Shown here: piece after piece, positions 1 to 12,832 of the stretch
Layout: every line of letters starts with the position of its first letter
Position numbering within the stretch: the first letter of the stretch is position 1
NCBI GenBank assembly: GCA_024114885.1
Contig: CP099419.1
Coordinates: 2,666,001-2,730,000 of the forward strand
Direction of reading: 5' to 3'
DNA: 64,000 bases
Origin: Septoria linicola
Taxonomy: Eukaryota > Ascomycota > Dothideomycetes > Mycosphaerellales > Mycosphaerellaceae
Notes under the pieces: model-generated
Database searches by the model: none
The model's input: only the letters and a program-made list of their open reading frames with translations
Told to the model about the DNA's origin: nothing
Made by a program: the position numbers and the translations under genes

Positions 1-698
1 GGGCTATCTCTTCTCTCTTATACCGAGACTAGAAGCGCGGAGGGTAGATAGTAGCCTTAAAGCGAGAACTAACGTACTATAAATATTAATAAGAGGCCTA
101 AAAGAAGCCTACGTAAGAGGCGACTTAAAGAGCTATAATAATATAGAAGCCTCTAGAATATAGATATCGCTCTAACCTAGAAAAGTTATAAACCTCTAGT
201 ACCTCTTAGTACGGATCTATTTAGTAATTGTCGTATAGATAGTAAGGCGACTTACTATATCGGAGATTTACTTAGGGTCTCTATACCTATAATAGTCTTC
301 GATTAGACCCCGGTTTAGCGTAAAAACGCTCTCGTTTAGATAGCGTAGAAGCTATAGGATAGGCCGGACCTGTCTAGGTAATCTCGTATCCTTTAGTATA
401 TAGATCGCTTAGAATAAGCTCTAGTACAGCGTTAGACGCTAATCGTTTAGCTAAGGACACTAATTACGTCTAAGGCCCCGGACCTAGTATATAGTATAGG
501 CTAACGTAATATTATACTACTATAGTTATATAGCGAATTACCCGAATAAGCGAGATAGACGCGCCTAGCTATAAACGGTCGAACTATACGACACGATATG
601 CCTTACTTATTAGGTATAATTAATATAGCCTTAGTATTATAAAGAAAAGTTTAACGTTTACCTTCTAATAGCTAAGAAAATTTTAGACTCTTGTTTTT

Positions 699-723
699 TA
701 GTTATCGTTTTAAACGATAACTA
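699..723. repeat. 25-base perfect palindrome, copy 1 of 4
   Basis: The left half reads TAGTTATCGTTT and the right half is its exact complement around one central T. Related imperfect copies lie at 3835, 8832 and 12402. This copy sits just left of the Gypsy remnant. Confidence 0.6.
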
Positions 724-1099
724 TATTTTATTTAAAAACCTAATTAAGGAGAGTATAATATACTCTTAGAACACCTTCGAATAAGCTCTATAAGTAAATT
801 AGTATCTACTAGCTAGCCTGAAATACTAGAGAGTAGCTTATCTAACTAGCTTAATAAGCAAATTCGAAGATCTCTAGTAAAGCTACTACTCGCTTTTACT
901 TTATTCCCTCTACTAGACAACGATATATCTATAGAAGTAGAGGACTAAGGAGGTACTAACCTTAACCCTAATACCGATATCTTTCGAGAACTAAACTTAG
1001 GAGGTAGACTATCTATAGCGTAGTTCTAGTTACTTATAGAGACTATCTAAGTAACCTAAAGCTAGAAGGTAATTATCGCTTAGGTTCCGCTACTACCTA

Positions 1100-4000
1100 G
1101 CTCGGACTAGAATCCCTTCTTTAATAAAGAGAACGTAACCGAGTATATTAAGCGTTTTAAAGCGCTATATAGTAACTACTCTATTCTACTTATTAATAAT
1201 AATAAATAGCTTTATAAGAAGTTACTTACTTAGGTTACGGTTATCTAACGTAGACGATACTAGCGCCTTAATAGTTTCTACGACCGAGACTATACTAAGT
1301 TTAAAGAGTCGATTATTAAGGAATACTAAAAGTACGATAATATATATATACTCGGAAACCGCTACTATATAGAAAACCTTTATAAAGTTAACCGTAGCGA
1401 GGATAATAATCTCTTAGAGTACTTAAGGTAGTTTATACTCTACTCTAATACTATACCTACTTCGTATATAGATAAGCGTTCTCGTACTCTTCTATTCGTA
1501 CGAGGCCTTCTATTTCGTTTTAGTAAGAGACTCTAGGCCTATCTTAGGTTAGACCTTAATAATAGTAACTTAGATTATAGTAAGCTCTTAAAGACAGCCT
1601 AGCGTTAGATTAATAGTAATAAGAACTTTAAAATAGAAGTATATAACGAAGGCGGTAGAGACGTCTAGTAGTTATACGAAGTAGTAAAGAAGTCCGCCTT
1701 AAGGCTAAACTCTAAATTTAAGGCTAGAGAAACGGTAGTCTATAAAGGCTATAAACTAGTAAGCGTTAATAATATTACCGCTAGTATATAAGACCTCGTA
1801 ATTACTACGATTCGTTAGCTCGAAGAAGGAGGCTTATAGCTACTACGCTTATCGATAGGATAGTAGGCGAAGTCTTACGATCACGACTATCTATATATTC
1901 TAAGGCCTATTTATAGCTAGGAGATTTCGATTAACTTAGCTACGATAGATAACAGGTTAATAATTAAGGCCTATATAGCGATCGCTCTAAAGATTTTAGG
2001 TTATTAGATATATAGGCTCGAAGGCTATATAGCTATAAACTACGAGTACCTATAATAGTTCGAGACTAAGAGCTTAATATATAGAGATCTAAAGACTAGT
2101 ATTATATACTATAGAACGCCTCGCCTAGGTACGGAAAAGATATAGTACTACTAGGACAAGGAACTACTAAAGCTATTCGTATTAATAGGAGTATTAGAGT
2201 AGCGCTATAGGAAGATCGATCTTGAAAATATAGATCGTTTATTAACGCTAAGAGCGAGCTAGTAGAGGATAGCGAACAAGGTAGCTAGTATTAACGGTCC
2301 TATTAATATCGGCTAAGTCGCTTCTATTATATAGGAGGATTAGGACGATCTAATTAGTACCTACGTAGCTAGAGATAACGTAAAGATAAAGTAGAACCTA
2401 AATCCTTCTTATCTAGTTAGAGGATAGCTAATAGGAGTATAGAAGTAGATTACGACCTAGGCTATAGCTATAAGAACCTACGCTTATCGTTACTCTCGTA
2501 TTAAAGAGGTTAAAGATAAAAACTAGCCGGCTCCTTACCTTATAGATATAGGAGAGTTAGAGGATTCTTAAACTTAGAGACGTAATAACGATAAGATCGA
2601 GGATAAGTAGATATACGACTACCTAAACGGTCTACTAGTTCTAGTCGCTCCTACGTATACTTAAAAGCGAAAGAAGGCTAAGGAGCCTCTAAAGACTAAG
2701 CGTATAGATAATTACCTTCGAGCTATATACGCTAATAATAACGCTAACGTCTTCTAGATAGATAAAATACTCGAATCTAAGGTCTAGTTAAGCTTAGTAG
2801 AGATTATTCTCTATAGCGAGCGAGCGTCGTATTCCTTATAGGATCGTGTTCTAAACGATATAGATCTACGTAAGAAGCTTAATAAGCTTCGTATAAAGAA
2901 GCGTACGAATAGAGATAGTAGAGCTAAGATTAGCGTATATTCCTTACTATCTAAAGCCTTCTACGATATAGTAGAGGAGCTAACGAAAGCTATTTTAGTA
3001 ACTAATATTAAGGCCTTCTAGGTTACTACTATAGCGATTAATATAGTAAAACCTAGGCCCGCTTCTAAGCTTTATAAGCGGACTAATAATATCCTTCTAT
3101 TATTTAATAATATCTATTAAATTGTTCTAAGTATCTACGTGCCTATAAAGTATAGCTCTCGAATAATAGCTTATAAGTCTTTAATCGACGAGAGAGCTAA
3201 GTTAATAATTATACCGATCGAATACGTTCGAAAGCTTTAAGTCGGTATAACTCTTCTTAGTAATATTACTATAGGAGGAGTTAGAGGCAAGGTTACTTTT
3301 ATTAAGTACTACCTAGAGGTATTAATCGATACCTTTAGCGTAAGAGTTACGATACTATTTCTAGTCTTACTAGCGAACGGCCTAATCTTACTTAGCCGAC
3401 TATAGGCGCGGTAGGTACGCCTAGTTTCTAAGAACTATAATAATAGCTCTTAGGAAGGCTTAATTAGTACTCTAGACGGCTATATTATTATATTTACTAG
3501 TTTTAATAGCTATAGTAATATACGTACTATAGAACAAGTCCTAGGAAAAGCTAGAGTACTAAGGAACTAGCTCTAGTTAATAGTACGAGTATAGTAGAGG
3601 CTCTAACACGTATATCGTATTAAGATTCGATAGAAGTTAGTATCTAAACTCTAACTTTTAGTAATTACTAGCTAAAGGATATAGGGTATACTATCGAGGA
3701 CTCTAGATCTTATAATAGCGAGGAGTAGGAGGAGGGATTATAAGCTTTTCAAGCTTCTACTACCCTTTCTATATAAGGTTTAGTAGTTAGAAGTAAAAAC
3801 TCTACTTAGGAGGGTTAGCTAGTAGAACGTTCCGTAGTTACCTTTTTAAACGATAATTACGTTATACCTTCTATACTATACTTTAAACTATACTAGTAGT
3901 ATAGATAGATAAGCGATTAGTACTAGTATTCGTTTATAGTTACTAATAGCTTTAAACTTCTAGAGAATTAAGTCTTTAACTACCTTACGTAGTAGTTATT

Positions 4001-7000
4001 ATATACGAAGATAATCTACTTTAGGGATTATTTTATAGCGGACTTAATTAGACAAAGCACCTCTCTACGGTAATAGCTCGAGCTATTAAGACAGGTTAAT
4101 TATAGCTAGACTTAAACATAGTACGACTATCTCGTAGTAGTAGCTATCGAAGGTAATATCGCTAAATTTAGCTAAAATAGTCGACTTAAGAAGCTTCTAC
4201 TAGCTACCGGCGAAGCCGAGCTAGCTTATACTAGCGAGCGAGACTTATACTAGGGTATTAGGTATAGTTTTAAAGATACTATACTAGTGTCTTAATCGAG
4301 CTAGAGTTTAAATTATAGAGGCGAATACTTAATAATTACTCGTAGGAAGCTTAGAGAGGCGGAGCTAGCTATCTAAGAACCTAGACCCTATAACGAGGTT
4401 ATTTCCGATAAAGTAGACGACGAGCTTAGCGAAGAGACGTACGTTATCTTAGCCGCTATTAATATAGTAGTGGAGAGAGCTTATAATAAAGAAGCTATAG
4501 GGTAGTAGAAGCTAGATAATTATATTAGCGCCTATACTCTTTATAAGTAAGTTACTAATAAGATTAAACTAGTAAATACGGACATTACTATAACTAACAG
4601 CTTAAACCCTAGCGGATTAAAGGACTAGCGACGGACTTATATTAAAAAGGAAGTAGCTATACTACCTAGTACTAGACCTTATAATAGTAAGTACCTAACT
4701 AAGAGGTTCTCGACGATCGAGCCTAGATTATATCTTACGCCTAAACGGCTTATAAAGTTCAAACCTAGTATAGAGCTACTACTAAAGAAGCTAGATTTGT
4801 TATACTATATACTAAGGAATCGAGAAGCTACCTTTACGTAGGACTTTACGTATTTAGGCCGAATTAATCCTAATATTACTCTATTATAGAAGATTCGAAT
4901 AGTTTCTTACGAGCTATAGTAGTATCTAGGCTTTAAGCTAAACCTATCTCTATAGTATATAGTAGAAGATATACTAAGATAACGAATCTAAGCTAGAACT
5001 CTTAAGCTATACTACGGTGCTTATCGAAACCTATACTTCCTTATTAGTAAGAAGATAGAGGTAGGTAAGCTAAAGAAGTATCGGTTAATTAACGTAGCTT
5101 AGAAGTTTAATTAAGTTACTATAAGAGATTCGAACTTACTACCTAACGCTAAGGGTTTCTCTAAGGACTTTACTAGTTACGCGCTAGCCTTATTAGTTAA
5201 TATCTTCTCTAGATATAACTAAATCCTACTCGATAAGTTATATAGAGACCTTATAGGCTTCGATTTACTACTAGGCTTATTATAGTAGATAACGTTACTA
5301 TAAGGAGCTACGAATTCTATTACCTAGTTCGTTCGTATTATTAATCAAGTACTTATAGAGTATGTCTCGTATAAGGCACGGCCGTTCCTTAATAATATTA
5401 GTATTAAAGGGCCTAAGACGAAGTACGATAGTAAAGAGGTTAAACCTAGCCTCCGCTATTACGTTATTAAACATATTATAGCTATAGACGACGTTCTCTA
5501 TAATATAGAACGAGCTAATATAATAGTAGCTTTTAATAAGCTATAGCTCTATTACGAATAGTTAGTAATCGTTAGCTACCTTACTAGTATCGATAGTCGC
5601 TATCTAGACTTCGCGAGAGTAGCGAAGATTAAGAAATAGCTAACTCTAGAGAATTAGAAGAAGGTTCGAATCTTCCTCGGCGTAGTTACGTACTACTACG
5701 TCTAGGTTAAAGGTTTCACGATTATCCTTACTCTACTATTTAAACTCTTATAGAAGAATACTAAGTTTTAATAGACTACCGAATACTAACTAGCTAAAGA
5801 CGTCGTCTTAAAGGTACTAGTTTTAGCTCTAGCCCTAGTTACTCTTAACTTTAGAGAAAGAGTAGGACTTATTATCGTAGGTATAGATTCGAGTAGTAAA
5901 GGTTAGAGATATACGCTTTCCTAATATAATCGAGACGAGCTACTTCTCTACTATCTAGTTTAATATAAGTCTAGCCTATTTAACCTAGTAGAGGTCAAGT
6001 ACGATACTAGAAAGCGCGAATACCTTAGTATACTAAAGGTATTAAAGAAGCTAAAACTATAGCTATTCGGAGTATACTTCTAACTAGAGATTAATATAAA
6101 TACCCTCGTTTACTAGCTTAATAAAGCTACCTCTAATTTGCCAAATATAGTAATAACGCGCTAGCTAGTATAGATCTATCTCTTCGACTTTAACGTTATA
6201 TATGTTCCTAGTAAGAAGTATATAGCTCCGGATTCGCTATCGAGGAAGCCTATTATACCTAAAGATATAGAGGCTATAGAATAGGAAGAAGACGTAGATC
6301 TAATAATTAACGAGTAATTCTTTAATATCTTTTACGTTAACGCTTTCTCTATATAGGTAATTTAGAGCGAACTACCTATAATTAATAGGATCTACTCTTA
6401 GGAGTTAATAAATATCGCTTTCGTACTTATACGGATATAAAGACCTAAGAGAGTTTCTAATAACGAGTATAAGCGGTTAAGAAAGAAGTACTAGCTGTTT
6501 TATATTAAGAATAACTAGCTCTAGCGCTAAGAGCGAGTAGCTAGACCTCTATAGCGAGTTATTAATAAACCTAAAGCGCGAGCTTATATTATTAAGGTAT
6601 ACTATTATAAGAACGGTTATCGTAGCGCTAAATAGACGTATAATCTTATCTAGAAACGATAGTAGTAGGATAGAGTCTAGGCTTAGATCTCGCTCGCTGT
6701 TTAGTAGTATACTATTTATAGTCTTTAGTATAGACGATAGGTACCTAGAGAACTATAAATCCCGCTCTAAGTTATAGTCGGCTAGTAGTAGTATATCGAT
6801 AGCCTATATGTCTCGAAGAACTGTTCGTTAATAGTTATACGCGAATCCCTATCGCGTTAGCTAGAAGTACGTATATTCTAGTACCTAGCGAAGAGTATCT
6901 CTTTAGTATAGATAGTAAGGTTTATATAGGAAGAGATCTTTTACTAGTAGGGTACTACTATAGAAGTTATCCTCGATAACTATAAGACTAACCTTAGTAA

Positions 7001-7700
7001 CGTAGAGAAGCTACTACTATCGTATAGTATTAAACGTATTAATATTTCGCTATACTACCTTTAGTCTAACGCTATCGTTAAAGTCGGCTATAAGACGATA
7101 TTAGACGCTTACTTAAAGCTCTCTAATAGTAGCCTTTATACGATTCGGGACTATATTCTAGTAGTACTATAGATAGAGAGAACGATAATAGTCTCTACTA
7201 CCGGCCTAATACTGTCGAAAGTAATAATTAGATATAACGTAGTACTACTAATCGAGCTAGAACACTATACCTTCTAGATTATAGATTAGAGTAAGGTTAA
7301 GACTAGGGTAGAGCTTCTTACGATTCGAGCTTAAGCTCTAGAAGCTATAGAAATAACTATAGAAGAAAGACGACTACGTTAATAGCGTCTCCGAGAATAG
7401 AATAAGGCGTACTTCGATAAATATCGCTATATAGATCTTACTATACTAAAGGAAGGAGATCTCGTATTAGTATACCGCTCTAAGTTAAAAACTAGCTTCT
7501 CTTATAAGCTTACGTTTAGGTAGGAAGGCTCTTTTAGAGTATCTAAAGTATTATAGAGAGGTATATTATATAAGCTTAAGGAACTAGATAGCTTAAAACG
7601 AGAGTATATCTATAAGAGAATAGACCTTAAGAAATATACCTTTCTATAAGAAAACCTAAAGCTAGTTCCGGATTAGGTTAAACTAGAAGAAGTACTACTA
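1100..7700 (+). mobile_element. Degraded Gypsy-type LTR retrotransposon (gag-pol)
   Basis: Conceptual translation through the RIP stop codons recovers, in order on the plus strand, a gag-like region (about 1130-2900), an aspartic protease region (about 3060-3420, reading LIDERA where families have a D-S/T-G-A motif), a reverse transcriptase (about 4740-5560, with readable YRLIN, IRDSNLLP, GATNSIT and KARPFL), an RNase H region (about 5790-6260, ending near APDSLSRKP), and an integrase with C-terminal part (about 6460-7650, with GDLVLVYRSKL and LKELD). Protease, RT, RNase H then integrase is the Gypsy (Ty3) order. All frames are full of TAA and TAG, so the element is dead. I could not define the LTRs. 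Natural ends may lie near 725 and 8830, where a recurrent palindrome occurs. Confidence 0.85.
3835..3859. repeat. 25-base imperfect palindrome, copy 2 of 4
   Basis: It starts TAGTTACC and ends CGATAATTA. Bases 3836-3850 match 8833-8847 exactly. It lies inside the span of the Gypsy remnant between the protease-like and RT-like regions, so it may mark a junction or insertion there, or be a chance match in TA-rich sequence. Confidence 0.5.
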
Positions 7701-8830
7701 CTAATAGAGAAGATTATAGAACTAGGCCTTCTACCTAGGTATAAGTACCTATAGATCTTTATTAGTAAGCTATTAGTAATAACTTAAGAAGAAAAGGAGA
7801 GTTATATACGCTAGCTACTAATAGAGCTTAAAGAAGAAGTAGAAGACTTAGTAAGCTAAAGGCTAAAGCTAGCCTAGTAGAGCTAAAGAAGTAGAAATTC
7901 GATAGGCGATACTTAATTAGAGGTACGAGCTAAGATCTAGCTACTAAAGCCTAGCCTCTACTATAAAAGAGCTAATCTTCCTAAGATCGTACTATCTCGA
8001 GCGCTTCTTTTGTTCCTAGAGCTCTAATCTAACTTTCCTAAGTACTTCTTTTAGTCCTAAAGCTACTATCGAGCTCTAATCTAAGCTTCCCGAGCTTCCC
8101 TTTTACTAGATTAGTAGAAATCTAGCTAATCCTAACTGTTCCGACGCTATTTTCTATAGCTAAGATAAGTATCTATATAGCTAGTTACTCTTCTAAGCTT
8201 AACTTTTAAGTATAGATTCTATATCTACTAGTTAACCTACTATCCCGCTCCTTTTTCTAAGTCCTAAGCCTACTATCGCTATAAAAGTTAGCTGTCCCGA
8301 GCTACTTTCTACTACTAGGTCTTAAAAATCTAAGCTAGACCTATACTCCTAAAGCTCTTTTCTATTAGCGATTTCTAAGATTAGTACTATAATCTACCTT
8401 TCTAGAGCTCTTTTCTATTACTAATTAGCGAAGTAAGATAATAATTATCTATCCTAAAGGTCCTTTTACTACTAATTTTCGCCTAACTAAAGGAATCGCT
8501 AAAAGTATTAGTTTCTAGTAGAGAATTCTTAAAATTTAAGGTTTTCGGCTTATATAAAGGTAGAGAAGCTTAAATCCTCGGTAATAACGGTTCTAATAGC
8601 TCCTTTCTAACTATTAATTATAGCGCTAGCGGTCTCTTACGATACGGAAAGCGCGATCTAGTAAGTCGACTAGGTATACGAAAAATAAGGCTCTTTTAAG
8701 TTAGTAGAAGTAACGACGACGATATCTAAGCCTTAGTCCTCGTTAGCGATAGTAAGGTATATACTATAGTAGTTAGTAGTAGCGTTAGTAATATACGACA
8801 GCTATAGAAGCGTTAAGGTAAAGTGAACTT
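7700..8830. repeat. Low-complexity RIP-mutated spacer
   Basis: Between the Gypsy integrase end and the third palindrome the sequence is made of short degenerate motifs (for example variants of TCCTAAAGCTACT, CGAGCTTCCC and AAAGCTCTTTTCTATTA) that recur between about 7990 and 8480. It could be the 3' untranslated part and LTR of the Gypsy element, but I cannot find a matching 5' copy. I see no gene. Confidence 0.4.
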
Positions 8831-8831
8831 T

Positions 8832-8855
8832 TAGTTACCTTTTTAAATAATAACT
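8832..8855. repeat. 24-base imperfect palindrome, copy 3 of 4
   Basis: It starts TAGTTACC and ends ATAACTA. It separates the Gypsy remnant from the unrecognised coding remnant on its right. With copy 4 it can be read as a terminal inverted repeat pair bounding about 3.6 kb. Confidence 0.5.
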
Positions 8856-9529
8856 AAAACCTTACGTAACTAAGCTCTACGTATAGACCTCTAATCCTAA
8901 CGATAGTTACGCTACTACGATAAGGTATATAATTAGACTACTTTCACGCTCTAAACGATCTCTTCTTCCTTATTAACTATTAATTAGTTACTATAGGGCC
9001 TTACTTCTATTAAGTTCGATTCTTATCTTTCGTTACTACCTAGTAACGCTATATAGCTATTTATATATATAAGTAGTAATAAATATAATAGAAAACTCTA
9101 TAACTAGTTACGCGCCCGACCCTCCTCGCTATTCAAGTTACTTATTACTAGTTACGCGCTTTATATCGCCCTAAGCTACTAATACGACTATTTAAAGACG
9201 TTCTCTTTCTTCCTCGCGTATAAAGAATAAGACTTCCCCTTTCTAGCGTTCTTTAACGCCTAAGCGCTTATTAAGACTAGCGCTTTCGCCTTCTACCTCG
9301 CCTATTCGAAGTCTAATATAAGAACTATCTAGATAAGATTCTTTAAAGAAAAGACGAAAAATAGCTTCTTTAAGTTCTATATAAGGTATAGCGCTCGCTC
9401 GTATTAATCGCGAAGGCTCTATCGTTAGCTTCTAGCCTTTAAGTAGACCTCTTACTAGTATAACGAACCTTAATAACGCTACTAAAGCTATTCTATCGCT
9501 AGAGACTCTATAAGAATAAGAGGAGAGTA

Positions 9530-12390
9530 TCGACTTAGTACTTAAGTAGGTCGAGGAAGTAAACGACGGAATAAAGATCGGTATATTTAACTTCTTTAAA
9601 CGCTTCTTAGCTAAGATTTTGCTAAAGTACCTTGACGCGTAGAGCGTAAAGCGCGATAATATAAAGAAAATACGCTAAGAAGGCTAAGACTTAGTAAAAG
9701 AGAGAAACTTAATCTAGTAGTAGCTACGTATAGAGTTTAGGTACGAGTAGAACTTTCCTTTCCTTAACTAAGTCTTATATAATAAAGAGATACTTAGGAA
9801 CCTTCGTTAATAGTTAAATAAGTATAAAGGCGTCTTCGAAGAGAGCGAGCCTAAAGACTAGATTTTCTTAGTATAGTAAAAGTAAGATCGTTTCTATTAG
9901 TAGGTAGCGAATATGTTCTCTCGTAGCTAGTACTTTTAGCTATAGAGGAGTAAGAAGACTCCTAGCTCGTAGAGCTTAGGCTTTATTAATACGAACTTAG
10001 ATAGGAGACGCTACTAGAACAAGTTCAAGGTAGAGCTCTCGTAGGTCGACGTATTTAGCTATAAGATAAGAGAGGTACGCCTAGAGGCGGGCTATAGACT
10101 TGATTAGTATAGATTTATAGTTAAGCTTACTAAAGAAGAGATCTTCGAAGAACCGACCTACGTATTCCTAGTAGTAGAGAAATAGCTCTTAATATCCTAT
10201 AGACTATTACCTCCTCTCGGAAATCTAAGATCTAATAGACGACTCTCCTCCTCTACGCCTAAGAGCCTATCCTTATCTAGTCCTACTCGAAACTCTAGTT
10301 AAGAAAGAGAAGGAGAAGGTAATTTACTTACGACCCTAGAGCCTTGTCTTAGAGGTTCTATATCGCCTAGTACTATATAGAGGCTAAAAGCTTAGTTAGA
10401 GAAGTTAATACTAAGCTCTACGAAGAAGCCTACGCTCGTCCTTTATAAGAGCGGAAGGCTTACTAGAATTCGCGCTAAAGAAACTATTATCGACTCGATC
10501 GAAACTTCTTCTATACTAAGTATTTTAGGTAATAGCGATCTTATATAAGACTAAGTATTACCTACGACGGAGCCGCTACTAGGTCCGTAACGCCTATCGC
10601 TAATCGTACTAGAAGATAATAGTAGAAATAAGCTAGAGAGCGACTCGGAGCCTAATCTACGTTACTAGGCTTATATAAAGGATAGTATTACCTCTAAAGT
10701 CTATTACTATATAATCGTTAGCGGTACTCTTAAAGAGGTCGATAATATCTAAGAGAAGAAAAAGGTAGCTAAGAGCTACGCTTTAATTAATATTCTTCTA
10801 TACCTTAGCTAGCCTCTTTATAAAGAATATATAGCTAAGATAGGTAATACTATAGGTTTAAAGCTACCGAAGACGGCTAACGTAACGTATACTCTCTACT
10901 AGCGTATTATTTAGATAGGTAGTATAGCCGATCTCTAAGCCCTTATCGCCTAGAATACTTAGAACTAGACGTAGTTTAAGCTAGAAGCGAATACTTTCTT
11001 CTCTAAGCTAGTAGGACGCTCTCGTCGTAGTAAGAAGAGTACTAATACTTAGGAACTAGAAGACGATATTAACGCTCTAATACGCGAGGTAGGTAGAAGC
11101 TATCTCGGACCCTTTTAGTTCGTAGTAACTAAAGTAGACTTAAAAGTTACTTCTAACGTCTATTAGAGAGCTTAGGAGCTCTTAGACTACGATAGTAATA
11201 AGGATACCTAGACCGATTACGGCTTCCTCTTTTATTCTCCTTCTACTAGAGGCCTATTTTAGATCCTGGACTCTTTACTCGAAGCTATACGGTATAAGTT
11301 TATAGTATATCGATAGTATAATATAGCTATTAGTTAGTATAGTTAGTCTCGCGGTATATAGTACTCGCTATCCTAATAGCTTCTTCGCTAGTATCCTTTA
11401 CTATAGTTATACTAGCTAGTTACTACTCTATATACGACCGTTAAGTACGTAGCCTACCTATCTACTACCTTTTATATCTTCGACGATAAGGCTAGTTCTA
11501 ACTACTCTAACAGCTTTTAGTATATCGCCTTAAACGAGAATATACTACTTAAGGAGAAGGGCCTTAATTAGGTTTAGTTTACGATCTCTCTAGACGATAC
11601 CGGCGATAGAAGGCGACTTTTACTAACCTCGGACACGATTAGTAATAAGCTCTTTAACTCTAAGGAGGCAAAGTAGCTAGCGAGGCGTATTATCGCTAAT
11701 AAGTAAAGCTATAGTATAGGCTTCGTCGAGACTATACCCCTAGTAATTACTAACGAAATAAAAGCTAATCTTAAGCTTAGTTAGAAGAACCCTTATACTA
11801 ATACGGGCTCGCTAGTTATTTCGTACCTCTATATCTCTTAGTAGTATACTCGTATAGGCGAAGAGTATTATATAATTCCGATAGTGTTTCTAGCCTACTC
11901 TAATAGTCGTACGTTAGATAAGCTACCTAATAGTAATTATATTAACGTTCCTACGGTCTATAGCGTATATCTCTATCGCGAGTAGATACCCTTTATAGCT
12001 TCTAGTACTATATACCCTACGCGAGTAATAAAACCCTTCGCTACTAAGGTACTTCTAACTAGCCTAGGCCCGATTTCCGATACCTTAGTAGGCCGAGTTC
12101 TATAAGCGGATTAGGTAGTAAGTATAGAAATAAAGAAGCTCTTTAGTATAAGCGAGAAGGAGTTTAAGGTCTATATAGCTAAGTAGTAGACTATAGCTAA
12201 AGCTTAATTCGATACTACCTACGCTATAGCTATAGATATTAAGGAGTAGGTATTTAGCGAAGCTAGCTTTATAAGCGTAGATAGTAACTTAGAAGTATTA
12301 GTATCGAAGAAGAGAGAGGCCGTTCCTAAAGAGATCTCTAAGGATATAGTAGAAGAGTAGCGTCTAGCGAATAATAATCGGATCTAAGAA
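9530..12390 (+). pseudogene. Unrecognised RIP-killed coding remnant
   Basis: Reading one plus-strand frame from about 9530 to 12390 gives roughly 950 codons with a lower stop density than the neighbouring frame I compared. Long stretches lack stops, for example around 10200-10480, 10680-10900 and 11750-12090. Stops are all TAA or TAG, but this is not informative because TG is absent and TGA cannot occur. Readable pieces such as VITNEIKANLKLS and YIIPIVFLAYSNSRTLDKLP match no retrotransposon domain I know. The remnant is rich in Ser, Lys and acidic residues and lies between palindromes 3 and 4. It may be the body of a DNA transposon, an accessory ORF of the Gypsy element, or a captured host gene. 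Function is unknown. Confidence 0.45.
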
Positions 12391-12401
12391 GATGTTTTTA
12401 G

Positions 12402-12426
12402 TAGTTATCGTTAGAAAAGGTAACTA
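12402..12426. repeat. 25-base imperfect palindrome, copy 4 of 4
   Basis: It starts TAGTTATC and ends GGTAACTA. Its reverse complement aligns with copy 3 over the first twelve bases and again over the ATAACTA part. It lies just past the end of the unrecognised coding remnant. Confidence 0.5.
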
Positions 12427-12832
12427 TTTAATAAGCCTTTAATTAAAAGTTTAATAGACTTTAATAGAAAAACTAGCTAGTTTTAAGCAATTCTAAGTAA
12501 GATCTATAGGTAGTTAGGTATCTAGTTAGATACTAAGAAAGGGAGGATTAGTAAGGTAAAGGCCTACCTATATACCGTGCTTAGTAGTTTTAGTATAAAA
12601 GTAAGGTAGTAGCTCGTTTCTAAGATAAAAAATGTTTACTCTACTTAATTAATTTAATATCCTATAGTCCTAGTATAGGCTCTTAGTCTTAGGACTACTA
12701 TTTTAAGCTCGTTACTACTAGTTAATTAACGTATTATAAGACTATTACTCTCCGAACAGGTCTTGTTCTATAGCGACTACTCTTATACCTGCCTAGAAGG
12801 TTAGTATTAAGGTAGTTATTATCTATTATTAG

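Noticed and set aside
1..640. A minus-strand frame that looks partly open in the first 640 bases
   Set aside because: Stop density is about one in twelve codons and no domain is visible; absence of TGA is only a consequence of TG loss.
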